This document shows positions 45,130 to 53,810 of a DNA stretch of 64,000 nucleotides, in pieces. A program made the position numbers and the translations under genes. Where the stretch lies: contig PASF01000002.1 in assembly GCA_002711845.1 (NCBI GenBank), positions 286,224 through 350,223 on the forward strand, given 5' to 3'. Each line of letters begins with the position of its first letter. The stretch's first letter is position 1. The stretch comes from Gammaproteobacteria bacterium. GTDB lineage: Bacteria > Pseudomonadota > Gammaproteobacteria > Pseudomonadales > Pseudohongiellaceae. The notes under the pieces were generated by a model. It ran no database searches, was not told the DNA's origin, and saw only the letters and a list, made by a program, of their open reading frames with translations.

Positions 45130-46980
45130 ATGCCAGTATACCGTTCCCATACCTCGACCCAGGGCCGCAACATGAGCGGCGCGCGCGCGCTGTGGCGTGC
45201 CACCGGCATGAAGACGGAGGATTTCAGCAAGCCCATTATTGCTGTTGCCAACTCCTTTACCCAATTCGTACCCGGCCACGTCCATCTCAAGGACATGGGG
45301 CAACTGGTGGCGCGCGAAATAGAGCAGGCCGGTGGCGTTGCCAAGGAATTCAACACCATTGCCGTCGATGACGGTATCGCCATGGGCCATGATGGCATGC
45401 TCTACAGTCTGCCGTCGCGCGAAATCATCGCAGATTCGGTTGAGTACATGGTCAATGCGCACTGTGCTGATGCGCTGGTGTGTATTTCCAACTGCGACAA
45501 GATCACCCCCGGTATGTTGATGGCAGCACTGCGCCTGAACATTCCGGTGGTCTTTGTGTCGGGCGGACCCATGGAAGCCGGCAAGACAAAGCTGGCTGAT
45601 CAGATTATCAAACTGGATCTGGTGGACGCCATGGTCGCGGCCGCCGATGACAGTGTCAGCGACGAGCAGGCCGCCGAATATGAGCGCTCAGCCTGCCCCA
45701 CCTGTGGTTCCTGCTCCGGCATGTTCACCGCCAACTCCATGAACTGCCTGGTGGAGGCACTGGGGCTGGGGCTGCCGGGCAATGGTTCGACGCTGGCGAC
45801 ACATGCTGATCGTCGCGAGCTCTTCCTGCAGGCCGGCCGCACCATCGTTGATATCACCAGACGCTACTATGAGCAGGACGATGACGCCGTCCTGCCGCGC
45901 AACATCGCCAGCTTTAAAGCCTTCGAAAATGCCATGTCGCTGGATATTGCCATGGGTGGCTCCACCAACACCATCCTGCACCTGCTGGCCGCTGCACAGG
46001 AAGCGGAACTGGATTTTACGCTGAAAGATATCGACCGGTTATCGCGTCAGGTCCCGCAGTTGTGCAAGGTGGCGCCGTCTACACCCAAATATCATATGGA
46101 GGATGTGCATCGCGCTGGCGGCATCATGGCCATTCTCGGCTCTCTGGAAAGGGCTGGGCTGTTGCACAGCGAGGTGCCCACCATTCATAGCGACAGCATG
46201 CTGGCGGCGCTGGATCAATGGGACATCAAACGCAATGCCAGCGCGGCGGTGAAGCAGTTTTTCCGGGCCGGCCCTGCCGGTATACCAACACAGACTGCAT
46301 TCAGTCAGTCTACGCGCTGGGAGACGCTGGACGATGATCGACAGAACGGCTGTATTCGCGACATCGAGTCGGCGTACAGCCAGGAAGGCGGCCTCGCCGT
46401 GCTGTATGGCAATATCGCCGAGAACGGTTGTATTGTGAAAACGGCCGGCGTTGACGAGAGTATCTTTACCTTCAGCGGCCCGGCGCGGGTGTTTGAGAGT
46501 CAGGACAGTGCCGTCAAAGCCATCCTCAGCGATCAGATCAAGGCCGGCGACGTGGTCATTATCCGCTACGAGGGGCCCAAGGGCGGGCCCGGCATGCAGG
46601 AAATGCTGTACCCCACCAGCTACCTGAAATCCAAAGGCCTGGGCAAAGCGTGCGCGCTGCTGACCGATGGCCGGTTCTCGGGCGGCACGTCAGGGCTGTC
46701 GATCGGTCATGCCTCGCCAGAGGCGGCCCAGGGTGGTGCCATTGGCCTGGTTGAGGAGGGCGATATTATCCAGATCGACATCCCCGGCCGCAGCATCCGG
46801 CTGGACGTCAGTGAAGAGGTGCTGGCACAGCGCCGCACCGACATGTGCGCCAAAGGCAAGGAGGCCTGGAAACCCGCGGAAGACCGGCCCCGTAAAGTCA
46901 GTGCGGCACTCAAAGCTTACGCGGCGCTCACCACCAGTGCCGATAAGGGCGCGGTGCGTGATATTACCCAGCTGGATTGA
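45130..46980 (+). CDS. ilvD: Dihydroxy-acid dehydratase
   Basis: A 616-residue iron-sulfur enzyme, the same length as E. coli IlvD. It dehydrates 2,3-dihydroxy-3-methyl acids in valine, isoleucine and pantothenate synthesis. The cluster cysteines lie in [25 protein letters not shown] and [10 protein letters not shown]; the C-terminal [20 protein letters not shown] is intact. Near-colinear similarity to the E. coli enzyme from start to end makes the biosynthetic IlvD more likely than a sugar-acid dehydratase, although it lies behind a sugar-like catabolic operon. It has its own 130-base upstream region with repeats and a good AAGGA site. Confidence 0.96.
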   Translation: MPVYRSHTSTQGRNMSGARALWRATGMKTEDFSKPIIAVANSFTQFVPGHVHLKDMGQLVAREIEQAGGVAKEFNTIAVDDGIAMGHDGMLYSLPSREIIADSVEYMVNAHCADALVCISNCDKITPGMLMAALRLNIPVVFVSGGPMEAGKTKLADQIIKLDLVDAMVAAADDSVSDEQAAEYERSACPTCGSCSGMFTANSMNCLVEALGLGLPGNGSTLATHADRRELFLQAGRTIVDITRRYYEQDDDAVLPRNIASFKAFENAMSLDIAMGGSTNTILHLLAAAQEAELDFTLKDIDRLSRQVPQLCKVAPSTPKYHMEDVHRAGGIMAILGSLERAGLLHSEVPTIHSDSMLAALDQWDIKRNASAAVKQFFRAGPAGIPTQTAFSQSTRWETLDDDRQNGCIRDIESAYSQEGGLAVLYGNIAENGCIVKTAGVDESIFTFSGPARVFESQDSAVKAILSDQIKAGDVVIIRYEGPKGGPGMQEMLYPTSYLKSKGLGKACALLTDGRFSGGTSGLSIGHASPEAAQGGAIGLVEEGDIIQIDIPGRSIRLDVSEEVLAQRRTDMCAKGKEAWKPAEDRPRKVSAALKAYAALTTSADKGAVRDITQLD

Positions 46981-47120
46981 TGCCTCGCCCCGCAGCGTGG
47001 TTGCAGGCCTGGTCGCAGAATACCGACTGTCTGACGCTTTCCGGGTGTCGTTGGCGAGTACCGCTGTGTAAAGTGCTGTGTAACGTGAAGCGGATATTCA
47101 ATCTTGATCAGGGGGGCGCT

Positions 47121-48173
47121 ATGAACAGGATTTTCAGGTTACGTCGACTCAGCGGCAGCGCACTGGCGCTGTGGTTATTGTCAGCCGGGCAGCTGGCACT
47201 GGCAGCTGATGTTCTGGGTGTGGTGTGTGAAACACCGCCGCCCTTGCACTGCGCCGAGGGTGACTGTGCTGCCAGAACTGCAGCGCCAGGCAACGTTACC
47301 GAGCCGGAGAGCGGTCGCCAGTATTTTCTGGATTACCCGTGTGATCTGCAGCCGGGCGAGGACGTGATGTTTGTGCTCAATATTCATGGTGCCGGCTCCA
47401 TCGCCAACTGGCAGCGGCACTATTTTCCGGTCATGGATTACAAGGAAGAATACCGCCTGGTGGTAGCGACACCCAGTGCTGCCGGTTCGGCGTCGATGGG
47501 CGGTGGCAGCGGCGTGCGGGTCTGGACGCCACAAACCGACGACGCCTACCTGCAGGCGATTACCCGTCAGGTTACCGAGGCGTTCGGTGCCGACAACATC
47601 AGGTCGTTCTGGCTGGCCGGTCATAGCCAGGGTGGCATGACGTCGCGTCGCCTGGTGTGCAGCGAGTTCTTTGCGGACAAGGTCGATGGCATGCTCAGTC
47701 TGTCTGGTGGTCGCATTGGTCAGGCACCGTTTGTCGACAATTTCGGGCCTCCCCTGGCCGATGGTTCACCGCCGCCGTCACGACCGCGCAGCACCGCTGA
47801 TGAAACACTGCCGGATTGCGATTTCTCCCACATCTTCGCCATTGGTGAATATGAAATTGAGTCTTTGCCAGACAGCTCGCCCTGGGCACAGCGCTACCAG
47901 TGCGAGGCACGGCAACACAGCCAGGTCGTCGACACCGAGCCGGGCTGGATTTACGACACCGGCCGTGCTGGCTACCCGGTCTGGGGCCGTGAAGTGGCAC
48001 CCGGAACGGCCGATGTGTTCGAGTACCCTGCGTGCGCTGATGAACGCGTGGTCGCAGATGTGGTGCGCCTGGACAAGGGACATACTGAAGGCCTGGAGCC
48101 TGAGATCACGCAACGCATTCTGCAATTGATGGCATCGGCTCGGGGCGGAAAAATCCAGGCTCAGGCGGACTGA
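47121..48173 (+). CDS. Exported alpha/beta hydrolase (esterase/PHB depolymerase-like)
   Basis: A 350-residue protein. The ATG at 47121 gives a signal peptide (LSGSALALWLLSAGQLALAAD); the frame upstream is not protein-like. Mature cysteines near the start (VVCETPPPLHCAEGDCA) suggest disulfides. The nucleophile elbow is LAGHSQGGMTS, an oxyanion strand is FVLNIHGAGS, and a likely catalytic His is in RLDKGHTEGLE. This resembles secreted polyhydroxybutyrate depolymerase or feruloyl esterase types, though a conserved substrate cannot be named. It lies between ilvD and the amidoligase gene, with 140 and 63 bases on either side. Confidence 0.8.
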   Translation: MNRIFRLRRLSGSALALWLLSAGQLALAADVLGVVCETPPPLHCAEGDCAARTAAPGNVTEPESGRQYFLDYPCDLQPGEDVMFVLNIHGAGSIANWQRHYFPVMDYKEEYRLVVATPSAAGSASMGGGSGVRVWTPQTDDAYLQAITRQVTEAFGADNIRSFWLAGHSQGGMTSRRLVCSEFFADKVDGMLSLSGGRIGQAPFVDNFGPPLADGSPPPSRPRSTADETLPDCDFSHIFAIGEYEIESLPDSSPWAQRYQCEARQHSQVVDTEPGWIYDTGRAGYPVWGREVAPGTADVFEYPACADERVVADVVRLDKGHTEGLEPEITQRILQLMASARGGKIQAQAD

Positions 48174-48216
48174 TCCGGAGCGCAGGTGTTTGCCGGCCTC
48201 CGGGAGAGCGGGTAGA

Positions 48217-48242
48217 CTGCAAGTATCCCCAAAAACTTGCAG
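48217..48242 (+). promoter_or_regulatory. Hairpin over the presumed amidoligase start
   Basis: CTGCAAGT and ACTTGCAG form a perfect eight-base stem with a ten-base loop. Its right arm contains the TTG used as start codon of the amidoligase gene, so the folded RNA would bury that codon. An AGAGG sequence follows the stem, which hints at a start further downstream or at translational control. Confidence 0.45.
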
Positions 48243-49217
48243 ACAGAGGTTCCCATCCAATACCGGCAGGCTCCAACACTGAACGATCACAAAGGCGACG
48301 AGCGCACCGTAGGCTTCGAGCTCGAATTCACTGGCCTGAGTCTCAGCCAGGCCAGTGAGGCAGTCAGGCAGGCGTTGGGCGGTGACGTCACCAAAAAGCA
48401 CAAGGCCCTGCATCTGGTCACGGTTGATGGGCTGGGCGAGTTTCATGTCGAACTGGACTGGAGCTACCTGAAAAAAACCGCAGAACAAAACCCCGACGCC
48501 GATCATGTGACTCTGTTGCGTGATGCGGCGAGTCTGGTGGTGCCGATCGAAGTCGTGTGTCCGCCGATTCCTGTGACCGTCCTGCATAAGCTTGACCCGA
48601 TGGTGCGCGAGCTGCGCCTGGCGGGCGCCATGGGCACAGAAGACTCCGTGCTGGCCGCCTTTGGCGTTCACGTCAATGCCGCGCTGCCAGCGCTCGATGC
48701 GGATACCATACACCGTCATATCAAGGCGTTTTCACTGTTGCAATGGTGGCTGGTGCAGGCTCATGACGTCAATGTCTCGCGCCGTATCACCCCTTATGTT
48801 GATCTTTATCCGGAAGCTTACGTTAGAGACATCATCAATACCCGGGCGCCCGATATCGATCGCGTTTTTGACAGTTATCTGGAACACAACGCAACTCGCA
48901 ACCGGGCCCTGGACATGCTGCCTTTGCTGGCCCATCTTGACGAGGATAGAGTTAAAAAGGCCGTAGACGATGAGCGCATAAAGGCGCGCCCGACATTTCA
49001 CTATCGTCTGTCCAATTGCTCGATTGATGACGCGCAATGGGATTTGGCACAGAGCTGGAACCTTTGGGTGGTCGTGGAGAAGCTGGCTTGCCAGCCAGAC
49101 CTCATGGATCAGCTCGGCAAGGATTTTATCGCGGCTTCACGGCCGCTGTTGGGCATCAACGAACAACGCTGGATTGAGAGAGTCGATCGATGGATAAAAG
49201 ACCACGGATTGGTGTGA
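48237..49217 (+). CDS. Putative amidoligase (GS-like COOH-NH2 ligase fold)
   Basis: A 326-residue cytoplasmic protein of the amidoligase family (PF12224 type), distant relatives of glutamine synthetase that join carboxyl and amino groups using ATP. GS-like markers are seen: GFELEFTGL with Glu28 and Glu30 on the first strand, FHVELDW (Glu72, Asp74), PIEVVCPPI (Glu105), FGVHVNAAL (His145), and an Arg in FHYRLSNCSID. Glu and His residues would hold metal and ATP. No canonical ATG precedes the domain; TTG is used, but ATC after AGAGG is possible. It overlaps the C26 hydrolase gene by 28 bases. The acceptor and donor are unknown. Confidence 0.85.
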   Translation: MQTEVPIQYRQAPTLNDHKGDERTVGFELEFTGLSLSQASEAVRQALGGDVTKKHKALHLVTVDGLGEFHVELDWSYLKKTAEQNPDADHVTLLRDAASLVVPIEVVCPPIPVTVLHKLDPMVRELRLAGAMGTEDSVLAAFGVHVNAALPALDADTIHRHIKAFSLLQWWLVQAHDVNVSRRITPYVDLYPEAYVRDIINTRAPDIDRVFDSYLEHNATRNRALDMLPLLAHLDEDRVKKAVDDERIKARPTFHYRLSNCSIDDAQWDLAQSWNLWVVVEKLACQPDLMDQLGKDFIAASRPLLGINEQRWIERVDRWIKDHGLV

Positions 49218-49852
49218 CCGGCAACAGCCGCCGCTGGGCGCCAAGCTGGGTCTGTACCCGGCTGGCGCTGTTTCTTGTCGGCGCCGATGCGGTTCGCATC
49301 AGCGTACGCCATGATCCGGGCGAGGTCGATCTTCAGGGCCTTATTATCGGCGGCGGGGATGACATTTCGCCAGAGCACTATGGGCAGGACATGGATGCGA
49401 AAGTCAAACCGGACCCGCAACGCGATGAGCTGGAAATTCGCTGGATCAAACGAGCCCTGAAGCAAAGCATACCGCTGTTGGGCATATGTCGCGGTGCCCA
49501 GTTGATCAATGTGGTATTGGGCGGCACCCTGCACCAGGATATTCGTCCGCTGCGCGTCCGCACCTACAACCGGCCAGGACTGATGCCAACCAAGCAGGTT
49601 CGGCTGGAATCCGACAGCATGTTGGCTTCATTGATGGGTAAACTGCGGATCCGGGTAAACAGCCTGCATCATCAGGCGATCGACAAAGCAGGCGAAAACC
49701 TGCGGGTCGTAGGGCGCGACCTGGACGACATCGTGCAGGCCATACAGGCAACGGACAAACGGCGCATCATTGGCGTTCAGTGGCACCCTGAGTACCTTTT
49801 TTATCTGCCCGGGCAGCTTGCGCTGTTCCGTTGGCTGACTCAGAGAAACTGA
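49190..49852 (+). CDS. Class I glutamine amidotransferase-like hydrolase (peptidase C26, PuuD-like)
   Basis: A 220-residue cytoplasmic protein with the class I amidotransferase triad: Cys100 in LLGICRGAQLIN, and His/Glu in VQWHPEYLF. The segment GLIIGGGDDISPEHYG gives the oxyanion loop. Such proteins hydrolyse gamma-glutamyl amides (for example gamma-glutamyl-GABA) or feed ammonia to a ligase. It overlaps the amidoligase gene by 28 bases, a pairing known in amidoligase loci, so it either supplies ammonia or reverses the ligation. Its stop overlaps the YqaA-like start as TGATG. Confidence 0.9.
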   Translation: MDKRPRIGVTGNSRRWAPSWVCTRLALFLVGADAVRISVRHDPGEVDLQGLIIGGGDDISPEHYGQDMDAKVKPDPQRDELEIRWIKRALKQSIPLLGICRGAQLINVVLGGTLHQDIRPLRVRTYNRPGLMPTKQVRLESDSMLASLMGKLRIRVNSLHHQAIDKAGENLRVVGRDLDDIVQAIQATDKRRIIGVQWHPEYLFYLPGQLALFRWLTQRN

Positions 49853-50280
49853 TGCTGGCTTCCTATTTCGGACTTTTCATCAGTGCCTTTCTGGCTGCCA
49901 CCATTCTGCCGTTCTATTCCGAGGTGGTGTTGTTTGCGCTGTTGCGCGCGGGTGGCGACCCGTTGCTGCTGGTGATCATCGCAACGCTGGGCAATACGCT
50001 GGGGGCGGTTGTGAACTGGGTCATGGGCCTCTACCTGCTGCACTTCCAGGACCGGCGCTGGTTCTATTTCAAAAAAGAACAGGTGGCACGTGCGCAGCAA
50101 TGGTACGGCCGGTACGGCTACTGGTCGTTGCTGCTTGCCTGGCTTCCTGTTGGCGGCGATGCATTGACGTTTATTGCCGGAACCATGAAAGTCCGGCTGT
50201 CCGTGTTTCTGGTACTGGTCGGGCTGGGCAAGGCCGGGCGTTATATGTCGATTGTGTATCTGAACAACTGGTTCGGGTAG
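49852..50280 (+). CDS. YqaA family (DedA-related) membrane protein
   Basis: A 142-residue inner-membrane protein similar to E. coli YqaA. The pattern is LFISAFLAATILPFYSEVVLFALLRAGGDP, then TLGNTLGAVVNWVMGLYLL, a short soluble loop with RAQQWYGRYGYWSLLLAWLPVGGDALTFIAGTM, and GLGKAGRYMSIVYL at the end. The PxxSE and LPVxGD signatures are those of the SNARE_assoc fold. A TTG seven codons upstream is an alternative start; the ATG overlapping the C26 stop is preferred. A role in lipid or osmotic homeostasis is possible, but function is not established. Confidence 0.88.
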   Translation: MLASYFGLFISAFLAATILPFYSEVVLFALLRAGGDPLLLVIIATLGNTLGAVVNWVMGLYLLHFQDRRWFYFKKEQVARAQQWYGRYGYWSLLLAWLPVGGDALTFIAGTMKVRLSVFLVLVGLGKAGRYMSIVYLNNWFG

Positions 50281-50284
50281 TGCG

Positions 50285-50299
50285 GATAGGCAGCCTATC
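50285..50299 (+). other. Small hairpin after the YqaA-like gene
   Basis: GATAGG-CAG-CCTATC is a perfect six-base stem with a three-base loop four bases after the stop codon. It lacks a T-run. It may mark the end of the three-gene amidoligase transcript or be a processing site. Confidence 0.35.
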
Positions 50300-50358
50300 G
50301 CTGGCCAGATGTGCTAAATTCGCGGAAGCACACTGGAGCAGAGCAGGGAAAGGTAAAG

Positions 50359-50381
50359 ATTGCCTCTGGTGAAGAGGCAAT
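50359..50381 (+). promoter_or_regulatory. Strong hairpin in the leader of the nitrilase-family gene
   Basis: ATTGCCTCT-GGTGA-AGAGGCAAT is a perfect nine-base stem with a five-base loop, 43 bases before the ATG. It is followed by TCTTC rather than a U-run. It could be an attenuator, a mRNA stabiliser, or an operator. Confidence 0.45.
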
Positions 50382-50424
50382 TCTTCATGGTTCCACCAGG
50401 CAACACAAAAGAGGAAAGTTGATT

Positions 50425-51300
50425 ATGATTGTTCGCATTGCAGCTGTGCAATATCTATTGCGCCAGATTAATGACTGGGCAGGCTTCGAGAATCAGGTGC
50501 GTTTCATCATGCAGGCGGCCGGGGATTACAAGCCACATTTTGTGTTGCTGCCTGAGATTCTGACCACACAACTGCTGTCGTTCATGGACACGTCGGACCT
50601 GCGTGCCTCGGTCAGGAACATGAACGATTACACACGCCGTTACAAGGACCTGATGCAGGAGCTTTCGGCACAGTGGCAGGTTCACTTGATCGGGGGCAGT
50701 CACCCGACATTAAAGGAAGATGGGCGGCTACTTAACACGGCGTATTACTTTACGCCCAATGGCGACATATTCGAGCAGGACAAGATCCATCGCACACGTT
50801 GGGAACGTGAAAAATGGGAAACGGATGCAGGCGACAAACTGCATTTGTTTGAGACGCCTTATGGCAATATCGCGATTCTGATATGTTACGATATTGAATT
50901 CCCCGAACTGGCACGCCTGGTGTGCGAAGCTGGTGCTGATATACTGATGGTGCCGTCGTGCACAGACGACCGACAAGGGTTTCTTCGTGTGCGCTACTGT
51001 TGCCATGCGCGGGCCATTGAAAACCAGGTCTTTGTCGCCATGACCAGCACGGTTGGCAATCTGGCGGTCGAAGGGCTGGGTATGCACTACGGTCAGGCCA
51101 GTGTCATTACGCCATCCGATTTTTCGTTCGCACGTGATGGCATTGCCGCAGAAGGGACGCCCAATATCGAGCAGATCGTGGTTGCCGATGTTGACCTGCA
51201 AGACCTGGTGACCAATCGCCTAAGCGGTACCACTATTCCTTTGTACGACAAGCGTAAAGAGATATATGAGCGGCCGGTGGAGATTATCAAGATCAAGTAA
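50425..51300 (+). CDS. Nitrilase superfamily carbon-nitrogen hydrolase
   Basis: A 291-residue cytoplasmic enzyme. The ATG at 50425 follows AGAGGAAAG. The catalytic Glu-Lys-Cys triad is complete: Glu44 in VLLPEILT, Lys120 in QDKIHRTRWER, and Cys154 in ILICYDIEFPE. It hydrolyses a non-peptide C-N bond such as an amide. It appears 144 bases after the amidoligase-C26-YqaA group on the same strand, so it may break or trim what the amidoligase makes. The substrate is unknown; amidases acting on omega-amides or carbamoyl-polyamines are the nearest ideas. Confidence 0.92.
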   Translation: MIVRIAAVQYLLRQINDWAGFENQVRFIMQAAGDYKPHFVLLPEILTTQLLSFMDTSDLRASVRNMNDYTRRYKDLMQELSAQWQVHLIGGSHPTLKEDGRLLNTAYYFTPNGDIFEQDKIHRTRWEREKWETDAGDKLHLFETPYGNIAILICYDIEFPELARLVCEAGADILMVPSCTDDRQGFLRVRYCCHARAIENQVFVAMTSTVGNLAVEGLGMHYGQASVITPSDFSFARDGIAAEGTPNIEQIVVADVDLQDLVTNRLSGTTIPLYDKRKEIYERPVEIIKIK

Positions 51301-51363
51301 GTATGTCGTCCATGAGTCCGATGCCGGGCTGCGTTGGACCGGCATTTCCTGACGGCGCATATC

Positions 51364-52212
51364 ATGGACTTCTCCAGCCGCATGACGATCGTACTGCTAT
51401 TCATGCTTGTCGTGACAGTGGCGGTGTGGTTGTTTGTCTATCCCGCTTGGCGTCGCAAACGTCTCGATGCCAGAGCGTTTCCTGCTCACTGGGAGAAAAT
51501 AGTCAGGCAGCGTCTGCCTTTCTACGACCGGATGCCGGCAAAGATGAAGCTGGCCCTGCAAAACCGGATCACACATTTTGTTGCAGGCAAGCGCTTCGAA
51601 GGTTGCGCCGGTCAGCCCATTGATGACAATGTCAGGGTCAGTATCGCGGCGCAGGCCTGTCTGCTGATACTTAACCGTTCCGGTGACTACTATTCCGACC
51701 TGCATTCCATCCTGGTTTACCCGACCGGCTTTCTGGTAAGGCACGGCGATGTCGATGATCATGGCCTGGTCTCACACGGTGAGCAGGCGCTGGCGGGCGA
51801 ATCCTGGAACAACGGCCGTATCGTTTTGTCGTGGGAGGATGTGCAGCGCGGCGCCAGTGATTTCAGCGATGGCTATAATGTTGTGCTGCATGAGTTTGCC
51901 CACCAGCTTGACCATCAAAGTGGTGCAACCAATGGCGCGCCATTGTTGGCCAGCCGTGTTGCCTACCAGCAATGGGCAGAGGTATTCAACGACGAGTTTA
52001 CCCGCCTGCGGGAAAGAGCGCAGAACGTTGATTCGCACCCGCTCTGGGTCGAAGAGGTGCTGGATTTCTATGGTGCAACAGAGCCCGCTGAGTTCTTCGC
52101 CGTGGCCACGGAAACGTTCTACGAAAAACCGGCGCAACTGCTGGAGCAGCATCCGCAATTGTTCGAACAGTTGCGCCTGTACTACGGCGTGGATCCTCGT
52201 GAATGGCTCTGA
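51364..52212 (+). CDS. MtfA-type zinc metallopeptidase (M90)
   Basis: A 282-residue peptidase. The ATG at 51364 gives an N-terminal TM segment (MTIVLLFMLVVTVAVWLFVYPAW), so the body is probably cytoplasmic and membrane-bound. The zinc motif is VVLHEFAHQLDHQSG, and the third ligand Glu is in PAEFFAVATETFYE. E. coli MtfA is an aminopeptidase that also titrates the repressor Mlc. The preceding gene ends 63 bases upstream, so it may belong to the amidoligase neighbourhood or simply border it. Confidence 0.9.
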   Translation: MDFSSRMTIVLLFMLVVTVAVWLFVYPAWRRKRLDARAFPAHWEKIVRQRLPFYDRMPAKMKLALQNRITHFVAGKRFEGCAGQPIDDNVRVSIAAQACLLILNRSGDYYSDLHSILVYPTGFLVRHGDVDDHGLVSHGEQALAGESWNNGRIVLSWEDVQRGASDFSDGYNVVLHEFAHQLDHQSGATNGAPLLASRVAYQQWAEVFNDEFTRLRERAQNVDSHPLWVEEVLDFYGATEPAEFFAVATETFYEKPAQLLEQHPQLFEQLRLYYGVDPREWL

Positions 52213-52350
52213 CCGATAGCTAGTCAATCTCAGCGAGACGTCCTGTTTGCGCGTCATCCGGCCTGTGGCGCATCCGCAGACGTATATCGGCGAGCGTTTT
52301 CTCCCGGGGACAGAGAATTAACGGGTGGGTGGATTGGGCCTGAGTCAGCT

Positions 52351-52974
52351 TCACTTCCAAAGTTCCTCAAGTCGCTCATCACGGCCGCAGTTCCAGCGGT
52401 AAAATTTGTATCTCACCGAATGCTCCTGATAGTAGTTCTGATGATAATCCTCGGCGCGATAGAATTCATCCGCCGGCGCTGACACAATCTCTGTGACAAT
52501 GGGTCCTGGCAGCCCGGCCTGCTCTTCCAGCCTGTCGCGAGATGCCTGCGCCAGTTGCTGCTGTCGATCATTGTGATAAAAGATCGCGCTGCGATACTGG
52601 CTGCCCCGGTCACAGAACTGTCCGCCGACATCCAGGGGATCGATATTGCGCCAGAACACTGTCAGTAGCTCTTCATAACTGATCCGATCAGGGTCGTACT
52701 CAACCTGGACTGCCTCGGCGTGGCCAGTGCGTCCGGTCAATACCTGCTCGTAGCTGGGATCTGGAACAGAGCCACCAATGTATCCTGACGTGGTTGACAG
52801 CACGCCGTCCAATTCGTCGTAAGGTGGCTCCATGCACCAGAAGCAGCCGCCGGCAAATGTGGCCACGGCTGTTTGTGGTGGCTGCGTATCCTGTGCCTGC
52901 ACAGCCAGGGTGCCAGCCAGGACAGACATGAGCAACAAGGTATTTGGGATAAAAGTTCTAATTGATATATGCAT
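52351..52974 (-). CDS. msrA: Peptide methionine sulfoxide reductase A, exported
   Basis: A 207-residue protein that reduces the S-epimer of methionine sulfoxide. The signal peptide (NTLLLMSVLAGTLAVQAQ) places it in the periplasm, unlike cytosolic E. coli MsrA. The catalytic motif GGCFWCMEPPYDELDGV follows soon after, with GYIGG, the GHAEAVQVEYDP core and a C-terminal EFYRAEDYHQNYY. A resolving Cys may be that in WNCGRDERL at the end. It is a single gene, convergent with the MtfA gene, and pairs logically with the other periplasmic peroxide defences here. Confidence 0.95.
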   Translation of the reverse strand: MHISIRTFIPNTLLLMSVLAGTLAVQAQDTQPPQTAVATFAGGCFWCMEPPYDELDGVLSTTSGYIGGSVPDPSYEQVLTGRTGHAEAVQVEYDPDRISYEELLTVFWRNIDPLDVGGQFCDRGSQYRSAIFYHNDRQQQLAQASRDRLEEQAGLPGPIVTEIVSAPADEFYRAEDYHQNYYQEHSVRYKFYRWNCGRDERLEELWK

Positions 52975-53165
52975 GCCAGTTAACCTCGTGGTTGGTCAGC
53001 GATGCAATCCACTTCTCTGGCGTTTTGACGGGGGGACAGGCACCCTGACATGGTGAATGTCGTGTGGGTTTTCTCTACCTTTTCAGCATGAAACAATGGC
53101 GACCTCGCACCAATTTACTGACCTCTTTTGTACGCGTTTTTGCTTCTCAATGCAACCCGCGACGT

Positions 53166-53810
53166 CTAAGGCGCTATCAGCCCGGCCCGGATGGCGATGA
53201 TCGCCAGCTCGGCGCTGTTGCCTGCATCCAGCTTCTGTTTGATGTTGTATAGATGCGTGCCGATGGTGCGGGGGCTCAATGACATGACGTCAGCTATTGC
53301 CTGTACCGATTCGCCTTTGGCCAGTGCCATGAACACCTTGAATTCCTTTTCGGTCAGGGCATCCACTGGGTTTTTCGACCCTGACACTTGTTCGACGGCC
53401 ATGACCTGGGCAATGTCGGGTTCCAGGTAAACCTGGCCCTTGTGAACCGCACGTATGGCCTGCATCAGCACGTCGGCGGCACTGCGTTTGGTCACATAGC
53501 CCGCCGCGCCGGCTTTAAGTACCCGCCGTGCGTGCATGACATCTTCGTGGGCTGATAGCACCAGTATTTTCTGTTTTGGCGCCTTGGCCAGCACCCGCGC
53601 GATGGTTTCCAGGCCGCCGATGCCGGGCATGGAAATATCCAGTACCAGGACATCCGGCGCCAGCGCCTGAAACTGTTTGACGGCATCTTCACCGCATTGC
53701 GCTTCACCGATGACTTCAATGTCGGCCGATCCTTGCAGCAGCAGCTTGAAGCCCATACGCACGACGGTGTGGTCGTCAACCAGCATGACCTTGATGGGTT
53801 TGTTATTCAT
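53166..53810 (-). CDS. NarL/LuxR-type response regulator
   Basis: A 214-residue regulator with an N-terminal receiver and a C-terminal LuxR-type helix-turn-helix. The phospho-acceptor Asp is in DVLVLDISMPGIGG, with the acidic pair in VMLVDDHTVV and the Lys in YVTKRSAADV. The HTH reads QAIADVMSLSPRTIGTHLYNIKQKLDAGNSAELAIIAIRAGL. This is the GacA/UvrY type of layout. Its ATG overlaps the stop of the kinase gene, so the two form a clear pair. Targets are not visible, but the pair lies across a short gap from the pqq operon. Confidence 0.94.
   Translation of the reverse strand: MNNKPIKVMLVDDHTVVRMGFKLLLQGSADIEVIGEAQCGEDAVKQFQALAPDVLVLDISMPGIGGLETIARVLAKAPKQKILVLSAHEDVMHARRVLKAGAAGYVTKRSAADVLMQAIRAVHKGQVYLEPDIAQVMAVEQVSGSKNPVDALTEKEFKVFMALAKGESVQAIADVMSLSPRTIGTHLYNIKQKLDAGNSAELAIIAIRAGLIAP

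Noticed and set aside
45130-46980. IlvD homologue as a sugar-acid dehydratase of the preceding operon
   Set aside because: The sequence follows E. coli IlvD end to end with the same length, and the gene has its own upstream region, so a biosynthetic role is more likely.
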